NCBI RefSeq assembly: GCF_003589595.1
Contig: NW_020653409.1
Location: 3,074,495 to 3,138,494 of the forward strand
DNA from: Hyposmocoma kahamanoa
Taxonomy: Eukaryota; Arthropoda; Insecta; Lepidoptera; Cosmopterigidae
Length of the DNA: 64,000 nucleotides
Direction: 5' to 3'
Below, piece by piece: positions 41,791 to 53,779 of the stretch; position 1 is the stretch's first letter, and each line of letters starts with the position of its first letter. Position numbers and translations under genes: made by a program. The notes under the pieces are model-generated. The model was given only the letters and a program-made list of their open reading frames with translations. It ran no database searches and was not told the origin of the DNA.

Positions 41791-44700
41791 CTATGCATCA
41801 ATTTTTTATCCGTAAAGTAATTTAATCATTTAAAATGTCAAAGTACTTAACTAATTTAAATTTCTAGCTTTTTAGATCAAATTGCAATTAGTATAAATAG
41901 AATCCAAGTGAAAACACGCAGCCTCGTTAGACAAAATTTTTTTAAGTTTATTCCGGCCATTACATTTTGCTATTGCTATGCTATGCAGATGCTACAATTT
42001 GTAATGGCCGGTTTAAACTTCAAAAAAGAATCATTAATAATATTGAAATATCACACAAACACACAGACATCCAAACAAAATGTTATTATAATAATTAATA
42101 CTAGACATTATTAAAATATAATTATAAAATTCGTTTAAATCAGACTTACAATTTTGTTTTGCCGCCTTCTTACTCAGTAACAGATTATTAACCTGACTAA
42201 TGCTCGCACTGCTAAAGGGGTACTAACGTGACGACGAGGCGACTTGAAGTAAGCGCAGAAACACGACGTCGGCGTCGACGCGGACGCGTTCTCTTTCACT
42301 CTTGGCGCAAACTCGTACGCGACATAAAATTTGAAGCAGTACATGTAAAAAAATTGAGCCGCTCTTACATTTGTGAGTCTTGTACGGGACAAATGTCATG
42401 CCTCTTGTATGTCATACTCAACACTATAGCGCTGCTTCCTTATGGAAACTGCGCTTTAGAACGTGACACGTAGTTGTTGCACCCTGAGCCGCTTCCTAAT
42501 TGGAACGTGTGTACGGGTCCTCGACTACGTGCCGATTAGCGGGAGTCCTTTCCCACTGTACCACTGACGTTGTACATACTGTATATGTTGTCTATTAACA
42601 CCTGTCACCCTATTGGAAAAACCTGATTTCCTTCTGTCACCCCAATAAGAACTTGCTACACTTATTGAACACAGTAGTTTTCTTGTAAAATTTCGAGGTA
42701 AGTTTTTTTTTTTCTATCAGAAAAAAATTTAAGAATCATGTTTCCACACCGTATACTACTCAGTGTATATCCTCAATTGTACTATATATTTTTTCCATAG
42801 TCATTGATTCAACATTTTCACTGTTATGCGGATTCAACCAAAGCCATTTGAGGTTGCACCGACTCTTAAATTTAAAAATCAGTCGACTAGTTGCACAGAC
42901 ATCGGTCGTAGGCGTTACATTACAAATTTATTACAAAAACGAAATGCAAATACGTGCTACTGGATAATGTAAATAATAAATGATAATTGTAATAAATAAA
43001 TGTAGTTTCTTAACTTGTTCCTTTAATAAAAGCGCCTATACCACCTCCAATAACTTTTCATAACCCAACGATGATAATGTGAATCGACTAGACGCTTGGC
43101 CCGCGGACAGCAGTTTGCTGATCTATCGAGATTGCCTAATTTAGTTATTCTTCTAGTCTATAAACGTACCAGGCTTGCTCAGCACCTGTATAGCTGTAAA
43201 TGTAATAACCTGAGGAATTCAGACTACTTGATGGGATTATAATGGGCGGAAATGAATAGCTGTAATAGCTAAGTGCTAAATATGCGAGTTGGTAGAAGAA
43301 ATATTAGTATTGGCAGCCGTTGTTAACAAATGTTAGCCCAGAATCATAATTTCAGGGCAGCTTTTATTTGGCAGTAAACTAATCGACAATAAAAGCTAAC
43401 TGATGATTATGAATAATTGACGATAAGGATGTAGGACAACGTTTAAGACAAGGCACTGAATGTATTTTTTTTCATGACGTTTGCTCGTAATTAGTACGAT
43501 TGCATAGTGGCTTACTTGACTGTAATACCCCAAATAAAACACTCGGGCCTTCTTTCTTCCAATTACAGCCATGGTCGGTAAAGAGTTTTTTTTATTAGTA
43601 GCACGACAAACTTCCTTATATAAGTTAAGTTCAAGTTCAAGCAAGGAGGTTACTTAAGTTAAAACTTAAAACGTTCGCCTTAAATGGCGCATTACCTAAA
43701 CAAAAATTTAATTGCAATTCAGCCACATACTACTTAAATATTTATTATTAAGAATTATGATTGATTTTAATTATTTTCTGTATAATAAATTAACAATTTT
43801 TTTTACAATCCATCATGGCGTGTTTGCTTTTTACAACATTTTAGTTCGAGTGTATTATCTATGGAAGAATAGCTAGCTGGCCATCTGTTGAATTAAACAA
43901 AAACCCGCCAGTTGCAAAATCTTGAATTGTAGTGTTGTGAACCATATTTATTCATACAAGGAATAAACATGGTATTTATTTCCTGGCAAATGTGATAAAA
44001 AACATTGTATATATCACAGACGGTAAAAAAAATACAAAATTCTAATCGTTAGTCATTTTTTAGTCATTTCTTATTTACCGTCCTTAAACACAATGCACTA
44101 TTTCTCAAACATGCTTGGAAATGTTTGCATTACTTTCAAAAAACAAACACGGAAAGTTTGTCGTTTATGGACCGTGCTACTTCTTCCTGGCCAAGGCCTG
44201 CAGAGTAAATATGAAAATCCATTACTGTCCGCTGCACTAAACTTTTAAATTTATCTACTAATAAATTATGTAAACAGGCAAAAGTATAACTCATACAGCA
44301 AACTGAAAAGTTTGTAAGAGTTTGTTCGAGAATTGAAAATCTACCTGTACCGCTTACATAAAAAAAATATGGCGGAAAAATAAACTAACTTTAGTTTATT
44401 TTTAACCGACTTGAAAGCACTTGCTTTGGGAATTATTTTGTGTTATTTCGTCTTTTTTTGTATTGACGTCGCGTCGTGAAAATGAATTCTATTGAGAAGA
44501 GCGATTACGAAAATTTAGATAATGGATACATATTCAAACACATCACCAGAAATTCAGCAGACTACTATTAACGTGCCTGGAAAAACAATAACACATTCTT
44601 TTAGCATTTCATATTGTCCTAACATGTCTAATATAAAAATATTTTTTACTTTTTCCATTAGACATCTTCTTTAGTCGTTTATTATTTCCTCATATTGTTT

Positions 44701-44984
44701 GAGAAAAGCACTGTATATGTTTCGGTGGGAACGGGGATTGTTTGACTCGTATTAATACAAGGCTCGCTGGTGCTTGGCATTGTAACTCATACCCGTCCAG
44801 CAATTTCTTACCGGAAAGTAATTAAAAAAGCCTTTGCGATAATGTAGTCAAGATCAAGGTCAGGAAGTGACACTCAACAAGAAGTCTTGTTACGGCCATT
44901 TCGTATGAAGCGGCTGATTTTGTATGAAACGGTTATATTGCTTTTGCGTTTTCAGTAGAACTCTCATTGTTTTAATTTAATCCA
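41791..44984. other. No gene recognised
   Basis: Over 3 kb with no repeat family match. GC-richer around 42210-42540 with CG-rich words (GACGTCGGCGTCGACGCGG). A 40-bp spaced inversion GACGGTAAA/TTTACCGTC lies near 44019-44082. At 44400-44412 there is a TTTTTAACCGACT scrap of repeat E. Confidence 0.4.
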
Positions 44985-45115
44985 TAGTTCTCTACGCTGG
45001 CCCAATGAGGGTTGGAGACTTCATGCGTATTCCAAAGGCTATTAACCTTCTTCAATGTACAGAATTCATCACTCGGCTTCCCTTCACCGATTACAAGAGG
45101 TATTTATTACTAAAC
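44985..45115 (-). mobile_element. RTE-type LINE 3' end
   Basis: CTCTACGCTGGCCCAATGAG then GGTTGGAGACTTCATGCG is the reverse of the frequent CATTGGGCCAGCGTGG end seen at 58326. Confidence 0.6.
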
Positions 45116-45139
45116 ATTAACAAATGTACATAACGAGTT

Positions 45140-45320
45140 CTTAGGTTTTCGCGATTGTTACACATAGGAAATGAAACTATTTTTCCGGATTTCAATCGCG
45201 TATATTTGTTTTTTCAAATAAACCGACGTTTCGGGCCCTTTACAGGTTCCATGGTCACGGTTTGTTTGAAAAAACAAATATACGCGATTTAAATCCGGAA
45301 AAATAGTTTCATTTCCTAAA
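45140..45320. mobile_element. Palindromic element C, copy with unequal arms
   Basis: The left arm runs from TTCTTAGGTTTTCGCGATTG to CCCTTTACAGGTTCCATGG TCACGG. The right arm starts at TTTGTTTGAAAAAACAAA and ends AAAATAGTTTCATTTCCT, so the right arm is shorter by deletion near the centre. Confidence 0.85.
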
Positions 45321-45430
45321 TGTACATAACTTACAAATTAAAATCATAAGTACGTATCTAACAAAAACGTTTATAAAATATATTTTAAACAATTACTCTT
45401 ATTTGCTCCACATAATCTCAGTATAGAGTA

Positions 45431-45645
45431 CTAAAAAACAGACCTCAAAAGTCATTCATCCCCTAGTTTGCCACCCTTAGATGTGGAATATTTTCTAAAC
45501 GAGACTACTACTGAGGTACCCTCTTTCCAACAAAAAAAGAATCATCAAAATCGGTACACAAATGTTATCGCGTAACATTCATACAAAAAAAACATACAGA
45601 CGAATTGAGAACCTCCTCCTTTTTTATGAAGTCGGTTAAAAATTA
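45431..45645 (-). repeat. Dispersed repeat E
   Basis: CCTAGTTTGCCACCCTTAGA, GAGGTACCCTCTTTCC, AAATCGGTACACAAATG, then CTCCTCCTTTTTTATGAAGT and GGTTAAA at the right end. Confidence 0.78.
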
Positions 45646-45703
45646 AAAATATCATGGTCTTAAATCATCGTATAAGTCATTACAATCAATAATACAACAA
45701 AAA

Positions 45704-45895
45704 CTTTCATAGATTTGTCACAGATGACTCTACGGCAATAAATCCGCTTGAAACCAAATATAAAGATTTATAAAATTAGTAAGGTCTGCTGGGTCGGTCT
45801 GTAGCTCAGTTTATAGAGTGGTCGCCCTAGTGTCCAAAGGTGGCTCGTCCTAAGGAGCGCTGGTGCAGTGAACTCTCACTCCTATCCAACCCACC
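45704..45895 (+). repeat. SINE B 5' part with a different tRNA-like head
   Basis: CTTTCATAGATTTGTCACAG begins as SINE B, but the tRNA-like part reads GGTCTGTAGCTCAGTTTATA instead of TGGCTTAGTTGG, and no TAATAATTA end follows. It is either chimeric or strongly diverged. Confidence 0.55.
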
Positions 45896-46374
45896 AAAAT
45901 AAATTTATCAATTGTGCTTTCATATCATGTTAGTAGCCACAGTACTTTTTTTTTATTATTGAACGACAAACATACAATTACATTTTTATCTTTCTGTTTA
46001 ATATAGTATAGCATACTGACCCTTGAGTGGAGCGCTTCGCGATGCGCTCCTATGAACCGAAATTGTTTACAAAGTTCAGTACTAAATTCAATGAGTGCGA
46101 AAGAGAAATACTTACTTTACGGCGCGACACGTGAAACAAAAGATTAGTATGAGGAAATTAGCAAGATTTCAGCGGCGCTCCGCGCAAATAAGCAAACCAT
46201 ATTTTTTTCGCACGCATTTTGTTGTGTTATAAAAATTCTTATTATTCAATCGTTGTTAAGAAGCGTAGTGTTGTTAAAATGGAACACTATAGTGTGAGTT
46301 TCATTTTTTATATAAAATATGTATAGGTAAGTGAACTCCCACTGAAATCTCCCACGAGCCGCCTCTGCTGGTGT

Positions 46375-46450
46375 CACACAGATGCAGTTTCGAGTCCTAT
46401 CAGATCGATGGAATTTTTCTTTGTGTTCGATCGTTTGTATTAATAATTAG
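46375..46450 (+). repeat. SINE B, 3' fragment
   Basis: B-box remnant GTTTCGAGTCC, then AGATCGATGGAATTTTTC and GTTTGTATTAATAATTA. The 5' two thirds are missing. Confidence 0.75.
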
Positions 46451-46587
46451 TAGGATGTCTGATTTCTTATAGGCGTTCAATTTGCAAACTGAAACTATCT
46501 ACCCATTTTGGTAATATTTTGATAAGGTATCCTTATATTGATTATTTACATTAACTCATTTAGTATCTCAAGACTTATGCATAGATA

Positions 46588-46735
46588 TCGAGTTCCTAGG
46601 CTTTCGCAAATCCTACACATTGGAAATGAAACTATTTTTTCAGGCTTAAATCGCGTATATTTGTTTTATCAAACAGATCAACGTCGCGAGCTTTTTACAA
46701 ATCCCATGATTACGTCTCACTGACTATAAGTCAAG
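46588..46735. repeat. Palindromic element C, diverged
   Basis: GAGTTCCTAGGCTTTCGC, ACACATTGGAAATGAAAC, TCAGGCTTAAATCGCG and ATCAACGTCGCGAGCTTTTT follow the left arm in order with many substitutions. Confidence 0.65.
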
Positions 46736-46744
46736 TAAGAATTT

Positions 46745-46955
46745 GTTTCACTTTTGAAAAAAAAACAAATGTACACGTTTTAAAAAGTAGTTTCTAAGAA
46801 ATATACTCGATTTAGACAATAGTTTAATTTTCAGTCCACAAAAATTTCACTTTTGTAAAAACAAATGTACACGACTTAAAAAATAGTTTCATTGTTAGGC
46901 CTCAAAAATTTCACTTCAGAAAAAACAAATTTACTCGAGTTAAAACATGATTTCA
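46745..46955. repeat. Three spaced repeats derived from element C
   Basis: TTTCACTTTTG, A-rich ACAAATGTACACG and TAGTTTC occur at 46748-46793 and 46847-46893, with a third altered copy at 46908-46953. They resemble the right arm of element C repeated in tandem. Confidence 0.55.
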
Positions 46956-47384
46956 TTTCCATTTATACATAGAGTTACTTCAAAGTTAACAAGTAACATA
47001 TCGAATGGAATGATTCCTCCACCGTAAGATGCCACTGATATTGACTTACACATTCTAAATACTTGAGGTACTTTATAGCCTCCCGGTTTCTGCTACCAGT
47101 ATTATCCTAATGCGGCCCTGGGGCTGACGTAGCTCAGATCTGCAACTGTCTTAAATTATACATGATTATCCTGTTCTTTCCTTTTCATGTCTTCCTGTAG
47201 GAATTGGATTCGTAGATAGATAATTCACAATTACAACTTGTTGTTACGCAGGTATGTTCTATTTATTTTGAACAGAGCTATCTTCTTTTGATTTAATACC
47301 GCACACACGTCTATACTTTATGGTTCCTGCCTGTATTTTTGTTATTTTTATATTAGTTTTCTACTGCCTAATTTTGTGCTAGCT

Positions 47385-47619
47385 GATAGCTGTTAAGGTA
47401 CATGGTTGAATGAAGCAAACTTCCATAAATTTACAACAAGGAAGATCTGCAACAAGCACATAGAAGAAGTCGTAAAGTAACACTTCAGAGGTTCTGACAG
47501 AGGTTCGTTTCGAAGTTCACTTGGGAGAGCGTCAAGCACGGTATGCTGAGGGAGCCCGTTCAAATCCAACCTGATCAAAGGAATTTTGCTTAACGTTTGA
47601 TCTTTGTATTAATAATTAT
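47385..47619 (+). repeat. SINE B, diverged
   Basis: 5' end AGCTGATAGCTGTTAAGGTA, AAGATCTGCAACAAGCACAT, A-box-like TCACTTGGGAGAGCGTC, B-box-like GTTCAAATCC, end TTTGTATTAATAATTA. Confidence 0.75.
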
Positions 47620-47763
47620 GTTATTTTCGTTCCCAATAATGAGTACCTACAAAAGCTAGTAATAATAAAATAAGCTCGTTTAAGTTCTAAAATTAAACAC
47701 TAGATAATCTTATCTTGTTTATAATTTGTCTCCGACAATTATAACTAGCTACTGGAATATTCA

Positions 47764-47811
47764 TGAACGCAGAGTACCCCAAGGCAGCGATCTTGGACCA
47801 CTGGTATATAT
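47764..47811 (+). mobile_element. Reverse transcriptase motif scrap
   Basis: Translation ERRVPQGSDLGPLVYI matches the VPQGSxLGPLLF motif of non-LTR reverse transcriptases. The surrounding sequence adds no other motif. Confidence 0.5.
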
Positions 47812-48040
47812 TACGCATAATGATTATTGTTTTCTTTATCGACCAAAACCTATTTGTCAGTCTGTATCTGGAGGAAATAAACATCTAGATTACCACTCAT
47901 TTGTTTTCAACTCACAAACGGACTGGTTCGTGAGCAGAAATGAACAGGATTCATTGAGTTACGAGATATAAGAATGGAAAATTATTATTGCTGGAATAGG
48001 GTCGGCAAATTTAAGCACATAAAACAAAAAATAGCTTCAT

Positions 48041-48345
48041 TTTTAACCGAAGTAAAAAAAGAAGGCGTACTAAATTTGACTGTATTATTTTGTGTGTACG
48101 TTACGCGATTACTCTGACATTTGTGTATGTACCGATTTCGATTATTCTTTTTTATTGGAAAGGGGGTTAGTGTTAGGGGGTTAGCACCTTAGTAGTGGTC
48201 CTATTCAAATTCGAAGAAAATATTGCTCCTCTAAAGGTGACAAATTAAGTGATGAATCTGGCTTCACCCACTTTCCGTTAACTAATGTCAATAAAACTTG
48301 GCAAATATATGTAATTCTAGAAACTTTTGAGGTTGGTTTCTTTTT
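48041..48345 (+). repeat. Dispersed repeat E
   Basis: TTTTTAACCGAAGTAAAAAA, TTGTGTGTACGTTACGCGAT, CCGATTTCGATTATTC, TTAGTAGTGGTCCTATTC and AAATTAAGTGATGAATC. No tRNA-like part. Confidence 0.75.
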
Positions 48346-48529
48346 TATAAAAAAGTTTATTATAATTATTTAAATATGCCAACAAACAAAGTTTCATATT
48401 CCGTTTTGTTTATAATGTCAATAGGTTATGAAAAAAAACGCCACTAGAATTGAAGTTAAAACAAAAAGCAAATGAATTCGATGTATGTGCTTTAGTCGGT
48501 CGATGCATTGATTTAATTTTGGTTTTTTA

Positions 48530-48700
48530 AACTATTTATATTCAGGTTACAGAAGCATAAATACATATCTCATAGATTAACATACATAACAATATGATAA
48601 AACAATAATTACTAATTACTTAGACGTGTTGTCTGTGACGTGTGACTCAACGTGGGTATCCGGTAACCGGCCTCGGAATCGTCGGTACATGCCAACTTCG
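48530..48700. repeat. Short repeat shared with 12640-12735
   Basis: TATTTATATTCAGGTTACAG, AACGTGGGTATCCGG and GGCCTCGGAATCGTCGGTAC. Longer between the shared words than the first copy. Confidence 0.5.
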
Positions 48701-49054
48701 GCCAGAACTCCTCCTTCATGAAGGTCGACACACGTTTAGTTCGTCTTTCTTCTGTCTTAGACTTTGTGGAATATTTACATGAATGATGTTGGTATTTGTT
48801 TTAAATGCTTTAGTCTGCCGACCCTAGGGTCGGCATACTAAAGCAGAAAACTGGATTTAATAATTGTACAAAGGCGATCATTAATCATCAAGATACTTTT
48901 TAGTTTAATTTAAAATGTTTTGTACTTGTTGTACGATTTGTATCTAATGTTTGATGTTTTTGAAATTGAATGAAAAAAGTTCGTTGAATTACACTAACTT
49001 GCTAAGTTTTATTGGAATCGGTTACCAGGAAGTGCATGAAACCGGATTCATTCC

Positions 49055-49235
49055 ATAGTATGCCACCCTTAGAGATGGAATATTTTCTTGAAATTTAAAT
49101 GTGACCACCTTGAGGTACCTTCTTTTTAACAAAAACAGAAACATCAAAATCTGTTCACAAATGCCGGAGTAATAACGTAACACACACAAAAAAACAATCG
49201 AATTGAGAACCTCATCTTTTATGAAGTCGGTTAAA
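49055..49235 (-). repeat. Dispersed repeat E
   Basis: TAGTATGCCACCCTTAGAGA, GAGGTACCTTCTTTTT, CAAATGCCGGAGTAATAACG and ATTGAGAACCTCATCTTTTA, ending GAAGTCGGTTAAAAA. Confidence 0.75.
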
Positions 49236-49244
49236 AATATTAAA

Positions 49245-49318
49245 CTAGAAATGAAATTATATTTTCTCAAACCGAAATCGCGTGTATTTGTTTTTTCAAA
49301 CAAAACAACGTTACTTGT
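49245..49318. repeat. Palindromic element C, fragment
   Basis: ACTAGAAATGAAATTATATT, AAATCGCGTGTATTTGTTTT and CAAACAAAACAACGTTA. Left-arm middle part only. Confidence 0.6.
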
Positions 49319-49499
49319 ATACCCATAAAAATACAACCGCGTCCGAGTCTACTCTGATCGGACGCCAACTTTTAAGTGCTCTCGGATCACGTGTTTACAC
49401 GCTACGAGTAGCGTCAGAGTTGTCATACGAGTGGACTCGGTCCAATCCGAGCATATTCGCGTACTCCTGTTTTCCCTCAGGAATACAGCATGAAGTCCT

Positions 49500-49650
49500 T
49501 CTAAAGGGGTTTGAGAAGGTACATAAAAGTTTGACTACACCCTCGTGACGCCCCTGGTGTTGCAGGCGTCTATAGGCGACGGTGATCGTTTCCCATCAGG
49601 TGGGCCGTATAAGCTTGTTTGGTGTCTACATAATACAAAAAAAATAAAAA
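49500..49650 (+). repeat. LINE 3' end
   Basis: GTTGCAGGCGTCTATAGGCG, TTTCCCATCAGGTGGGCCGT and ATAAGCTTGTTTGGTGTC, then an A run. A very common lepidopteran LINE 3' end. No coding part is seen upstream. Confidence 0.7.
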
Positions 49651-49687
49651 ATTGTCCTCATTCTGGTTGCCTTTTGTACGCTAAAGT

Positions 49688-49709
49688 CGAATGAATGAAT
49701 GAATGAAAT
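49688..49709. repeat. (TGAA)n microsatellite
   Basis: Five TGAA units at the start of a possible LINE 3' end (ATTCTTTATTGCACATAAAA). Confidence 0.8.
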
Positions 49710-51031
49710 ATTCTTTATTGCACATAAAAATTACAATTAAAATCCAGTACAATAGCTTAAGTATAATAGTAGTAGTAAATCAATGTGCAACAGGCGGCCT
49801 TATTGCTATGTAGCAATTTCTTCCAGGCAACCTTAGGATAGACATTTCGGTTATGCAAAAGAGGTGCAACCAAAGAATATCATCATAAGTATACTACATA
49901 ATAAGTAATAATAAAAATATATACATATCCAGTCGTCGAACTTACCCCGTTTCATCCCCTCGGTTTCTGGCGACAGAGCGAGCGCTATGAACTTGCCTAA
50001 TAGAGTCGACGAACCTGATTCTGAGTAACCCATAATGCATTGCCACTGCGTACGGTGGTCCTGTGTAACTATGTTTAGTCATTTATTAATTAATGTGAAA
50101 GAGACACCTCATGTATGTCTAATAAATGCCTATTCTCTCTAGCTTTAAATAGCCCGAAATTCTGGCTTTTGGGAAACGCAGACAAAGGGAAACGAGACAG
50201 ACAGAGATCTGTCTCTGATAATGATTATATTTACTGGAGACTTGGTATTAACCTGTCCTTGAGCATCCTTAAAAGTTGATTCATAACTTGACAGTGTATA
50301 GTTTTATAAAATTCCATTTTTAAACTCGGTTCAACGACCTGACTTGGTATTTTAAGCTCGAGTGGCGAATTTTGGTACATAAGCTACACTTACGCTTCTA
50401 TACTAAGTGTTGACATACTTAAGGTTACACCTGAACCTCATTTCTCTTACCTTGCGGAAGTTAATTGGCCGGCCATAAGAACCGGAAATAGGTCTGTCTC
50501 GGTACCGCGGTAACCGCAAATTAAGAGTTAAAAGTCAGAGTCAGCCTGCCTAAAGGGTCAAAATCATATTTATATGGGTAGGTAAATTGTTTTTTTTTTA
50601 ATATGTTTTATTACCAAATTTCCATTCACAAGAAATATTAAATTTTTGCAAAAAAAAAAGGTTACATTTGAGTGTTTTAGAACACATGGAAATAATTGGA
50701 TACAAAATGTTGAGGATGTATAATAAACAATTGAATGTTGCGTCATCTGTCATCATCACGTTTATTGCGGGTATTTTTAAATACAGTAATAGTAGGTCAT
50801 AAATATGACTAACCGTTCTGAGCGAGCTCATTCCTCGGCAGAGCGTCGAGCAATCAACAACCCGTGAGGATGCCTCGTAGAAAGGCGAAGCACTTGTGGA
50901 GTATATTTTCGATGGTGGTGTTAGTGACTATAGTTGCGCTTGTGTTATTTATTTTATTGATATTATGCATAGGGAGGGTACGAAAAATAACTGCAAAAAA
51001 TATACTATTTCTCGCTTCTCGATCCCTCTGG
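49710..51031. other. No gene recognised
   Basis: Mostly unassigned. The frame at 50864-51082 is discussed under rejected items. Confidence 0.4.
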
Positions 51032-51033
51032 TA

Positions 51034-51688
51034 TCCGCTCACGCGATGCGCTACCCCCACCTACACGGCCCTTAAAGGATAGGATAAACCTACCGCAAAA
51101 TGGCGGCTATCTGGTTTCGCAAATTAGAAAAGCATTCAGTTTAAATACAAGTTTTTACAAATAAAAGTTATTATTCAACATTGCTAAATAAATACACTCT
51201 GTACTACCAACAAAAACATCTCAAATAAGATGCAGTAATATACCGCAAATCCTGCACTTACAAAGCACTAATGAAATTTTTGGTGTACTTGGATAAATAT
51301 GATAATATTCCGTTTGAGTGGCTCTAACGTTTACGATGAAATTACTCCTTAAAGTTACAGTTTATAAACATTTATATTCAGGGTAAACTTAAAAAACGCT
51401 ACTTACGGTATGTTTTCAATAAATAAACACCGAAATCACCAGCCCAAACAATAACACTCACACGATTGTCGTGACGTATTTTTGAAGTTGTTTATTTTTT
51501 TTAAATGACAGACCCAGGCATTAAAAACTTTATGGTTTGCTAGAGTAGTTACCAAAATAGCAATTAATATTAGTTATTTTACCCCCTCGTTATCGCACCC
51601 CTAGGTGCGATAAGCTTCCAGAGACGCATGAATCGCGCAACGCTCGGTGGCGGCATGCGTCCACGGCTGCATGTATCGCGTGAGCGGG
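51034..51688 (+). mobile_element. TIR element I, left copy
   Basis: 655 bp bounded by TA (51032-51033 and 51689-51690). Starts TCCGCTCACGCGATGCGC and ends with the inverse of CCCGCTCACGCGATACATGC, so the TIR core is CCGCTCACGCGAT. No coding capacity. It is inverted relative to 52295-52905. Confidence 0.83.
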
Positions 51689-51739
51689 TATTGGCAATAT
51701 TGGAACCGTTAGGTGCTAAACGGTTACAACTTTGTCTAT

Positions 51740-51991
51740 TCCAGAGTTACGAAGTCAACTGTAGTTAGTGCATCCAAATTAATAGCAATGTGGGTTCATT
51801 CCACTATGGCGCCCCTAAGAGGAACATTTTGGGTTCTGACCCTCTTTTTGGCATTTATCAATGATCTGTATAATTTGCAACTAACGATTGGCAAAATTGT
51901 GTCCTTCGCCAGTGACACAGCCCTAACATTTGAAACTGATTCTTTGCAAGAAGTATTTCAATATGCTCAGAAGGGCCTTAATTCAGTCTAA
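51740..51991 (+). pseudogene. Non-LTR reverse transcriptase fragment
   Basis: Translation gives TFWVLTLFLAFINDLYNLQL followed by GKIVSFASDTALTFETDSL and EVFQYAQKGLNSV, matching the palm region around the catalytic motif of non-LTR reverse transcriptases. The normal FADD is changed to FASD, losing one catalytic Asp. About 80 codons remain. It lies between the two inverted TIR elements. Confidence 0.72.
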
Positions 51992-52294
51992 GATCGGTTA
52001 GGACATGATCTTTTTAGCTGATATCTCGTCTATCCAAAGCATCTAGTTCGATCTGCATCCATCTGCATACTCCAAATGTGTACATCAGAACAGGCATGTC
52101 CCAGGAGTTACATGCTCCGGTATAAGCGCCTGAGCTGTTGCTAAAAAGTTGAGTCACACTGTAATCATTAATGTGTTGTGTCATCTTAAAGTTCAAGTAT
52201 TGTATATTGGACAAAGATAAGATATGGGACAATATTGACATTGATCCTCAGTCGCATCGCTTTTTGAAGTTAAATCAGTGACCACAGTAGTTTA

Positions 52295-52905
52295 TCCGCT
52301 CACGCGATACATGCAGCCGTAGACGCATACCACACCTAGAGGTGCTGGTGATGATTTTATACCGATTTATCGGATATCGAAGTTATAACAGGTAAAAGAA
52401 CTAATATTAATTGCTATTTCGGTAACTACTCTAGCAAACCATAAAGTTTTTAATGCCTGGGTCTGTCATTTAAAAAAAAGTAAACAAATTCAAAAATACG
52501 TCACGACAATCATGTGTGTTATTGTTTGGGCTGGTGATTTCGGTGTTTATTTACTGAAAATATACCGTAAGTAGCGTTTTTTAAGTTTATCCTGAATATA
52601 AATGTTTATAAACTATACTTTAAGGAGTAATTTCATGGTAAACATTAGAACCACTCAAACGGAATATTATCATATTTATCCAAGTACACCAAAAATTTCA
52701 TTAGTGTTTTTTAAGTGCAGGATTTGCGGTGTATTGCTGCATTTTATTTGAGATGTTTTTGTTGGTAGTACGGAGGGTATTTATTTAGCAATGCAGAATA
52801 ATAATTTTTATTTATAAAAACTTGTATTTAAACTGAATGCTTTTCTAATTTGCCAAACCAAATAGCCGCCATTTTGCGGTATGAGGAGCGCATCGCATGA
52901 GCGGC
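52295..52905 (-). mobile_element. TIR element I, right copy
   Basis: 611 bp bounded by TA (52293-52294 and 52906-52907). Starts TCCGCTCACGCGATACATGC and ends with the inverse of GCCGCTCATGCGATGCGCTC. Over nearly its whole length it is the reverse complement of 51034-51688, for example GCAATTAATATTAGTTATTT there and its inverse near 52410. Confidence 0.83.
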
Positions 52906-52907
52906 TA

Positions 52908-53779
52908 CAAGTTTAAGAACATCCTATTCTCAAGGGCATTTTAGAACTCCGTAAGTTGACATGTAAACTCCGGCGAGCCTACAAAAGTGTATTCACCGAG
53001 GAATGCTTCTCTACTAAAACGTGTTGCCTGATCTGAAGTTTGTGGATAAGGACCCTGGCATTTTGCGACACACTCTTCAGTTTGCCTTATCCAAGTTAGG
53101 TTAGTAATAGTTCTACAAGCAAAACCGTCAACCTAGTGGTAAAATCTAAACCTCCCTGGCAACATCCTAGGGCCTCCAAATTAAAATATATTGTATGTGG
53201 TTCCGAAGAAAATTGATTCTGCTTCCCGAAGATCTATTAAAGCTGCACGTTAATAATAATCCTCATTACGTCACGAATCGTCTCTTAAGAGAAATATCTC
53301 CAAATCCGGGGCATCTTTTCACCAATCACTTTAAATACCACCTTCGTCTGGCTAGTGAGCCTAGTCTCCATGTGAGCTGCCTTAAGGATTATAGATACTT
53401 GTTTGAATTCGACAACGCAAAAGAATCCTGAGCGCTGTATATACCGAATTCGGTCCGATAGATTTTCTTCTGTGATGGTCATGGTTGACTCTGGCTCCAG
53501 AAATTCGATGTTCATTATCCGGTAACCCATCCATCATAGCGTGTTTATTCATATCCACCATCCATGCTATATAACGCCCCACTCTTATCTCCAGCCGATG
53601 CCAAGCCATCTGGTGCTGGTGGATAGTGAGCAGTCTGGCTAGTAGGTAGGGCCAATCTGTTGCAGCTAGTGGCCTGTATACTGACAGTTAACCTCAGCTC
53701 CAGACGCGCCCCGAAGATTGCCACCACGTAGCGGTCATTTTCGTTCATCGTGTTCATGTGTATCCATTGTACGATGAGC
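52908..53779. other. No gene recognised
   Basis: It contains a 78-codon frame (53195-53431) and GC-balanced sequence, perhaps an older retrotransposon, but no motif I can name. Confidence 0.4.

Noticed and set aside
42228..42473. Arg-rich 81-codon frame
   Set aside because: A by-product of a CG-rich patch; no homology or signals.
43396..43644. 82-codon minus-strand frame with KKARVFYLGYYSQVSHYAIV
   Set aside because: Peptide-like, but not recognised and without splice or start support.
47726..47971. 81-codon frame around VPQGSDLGPL
   Set aside because: Only the 16-residue reverse-transcriptase motif is meaningful; the rest is not protein-like.
50864..51082. 72-codon frame with a hydrophobic, membrane-like stretch
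   Set aside because: Its end overlaps the TIR of element I, and no start context, splice framing or homology supports a gene.
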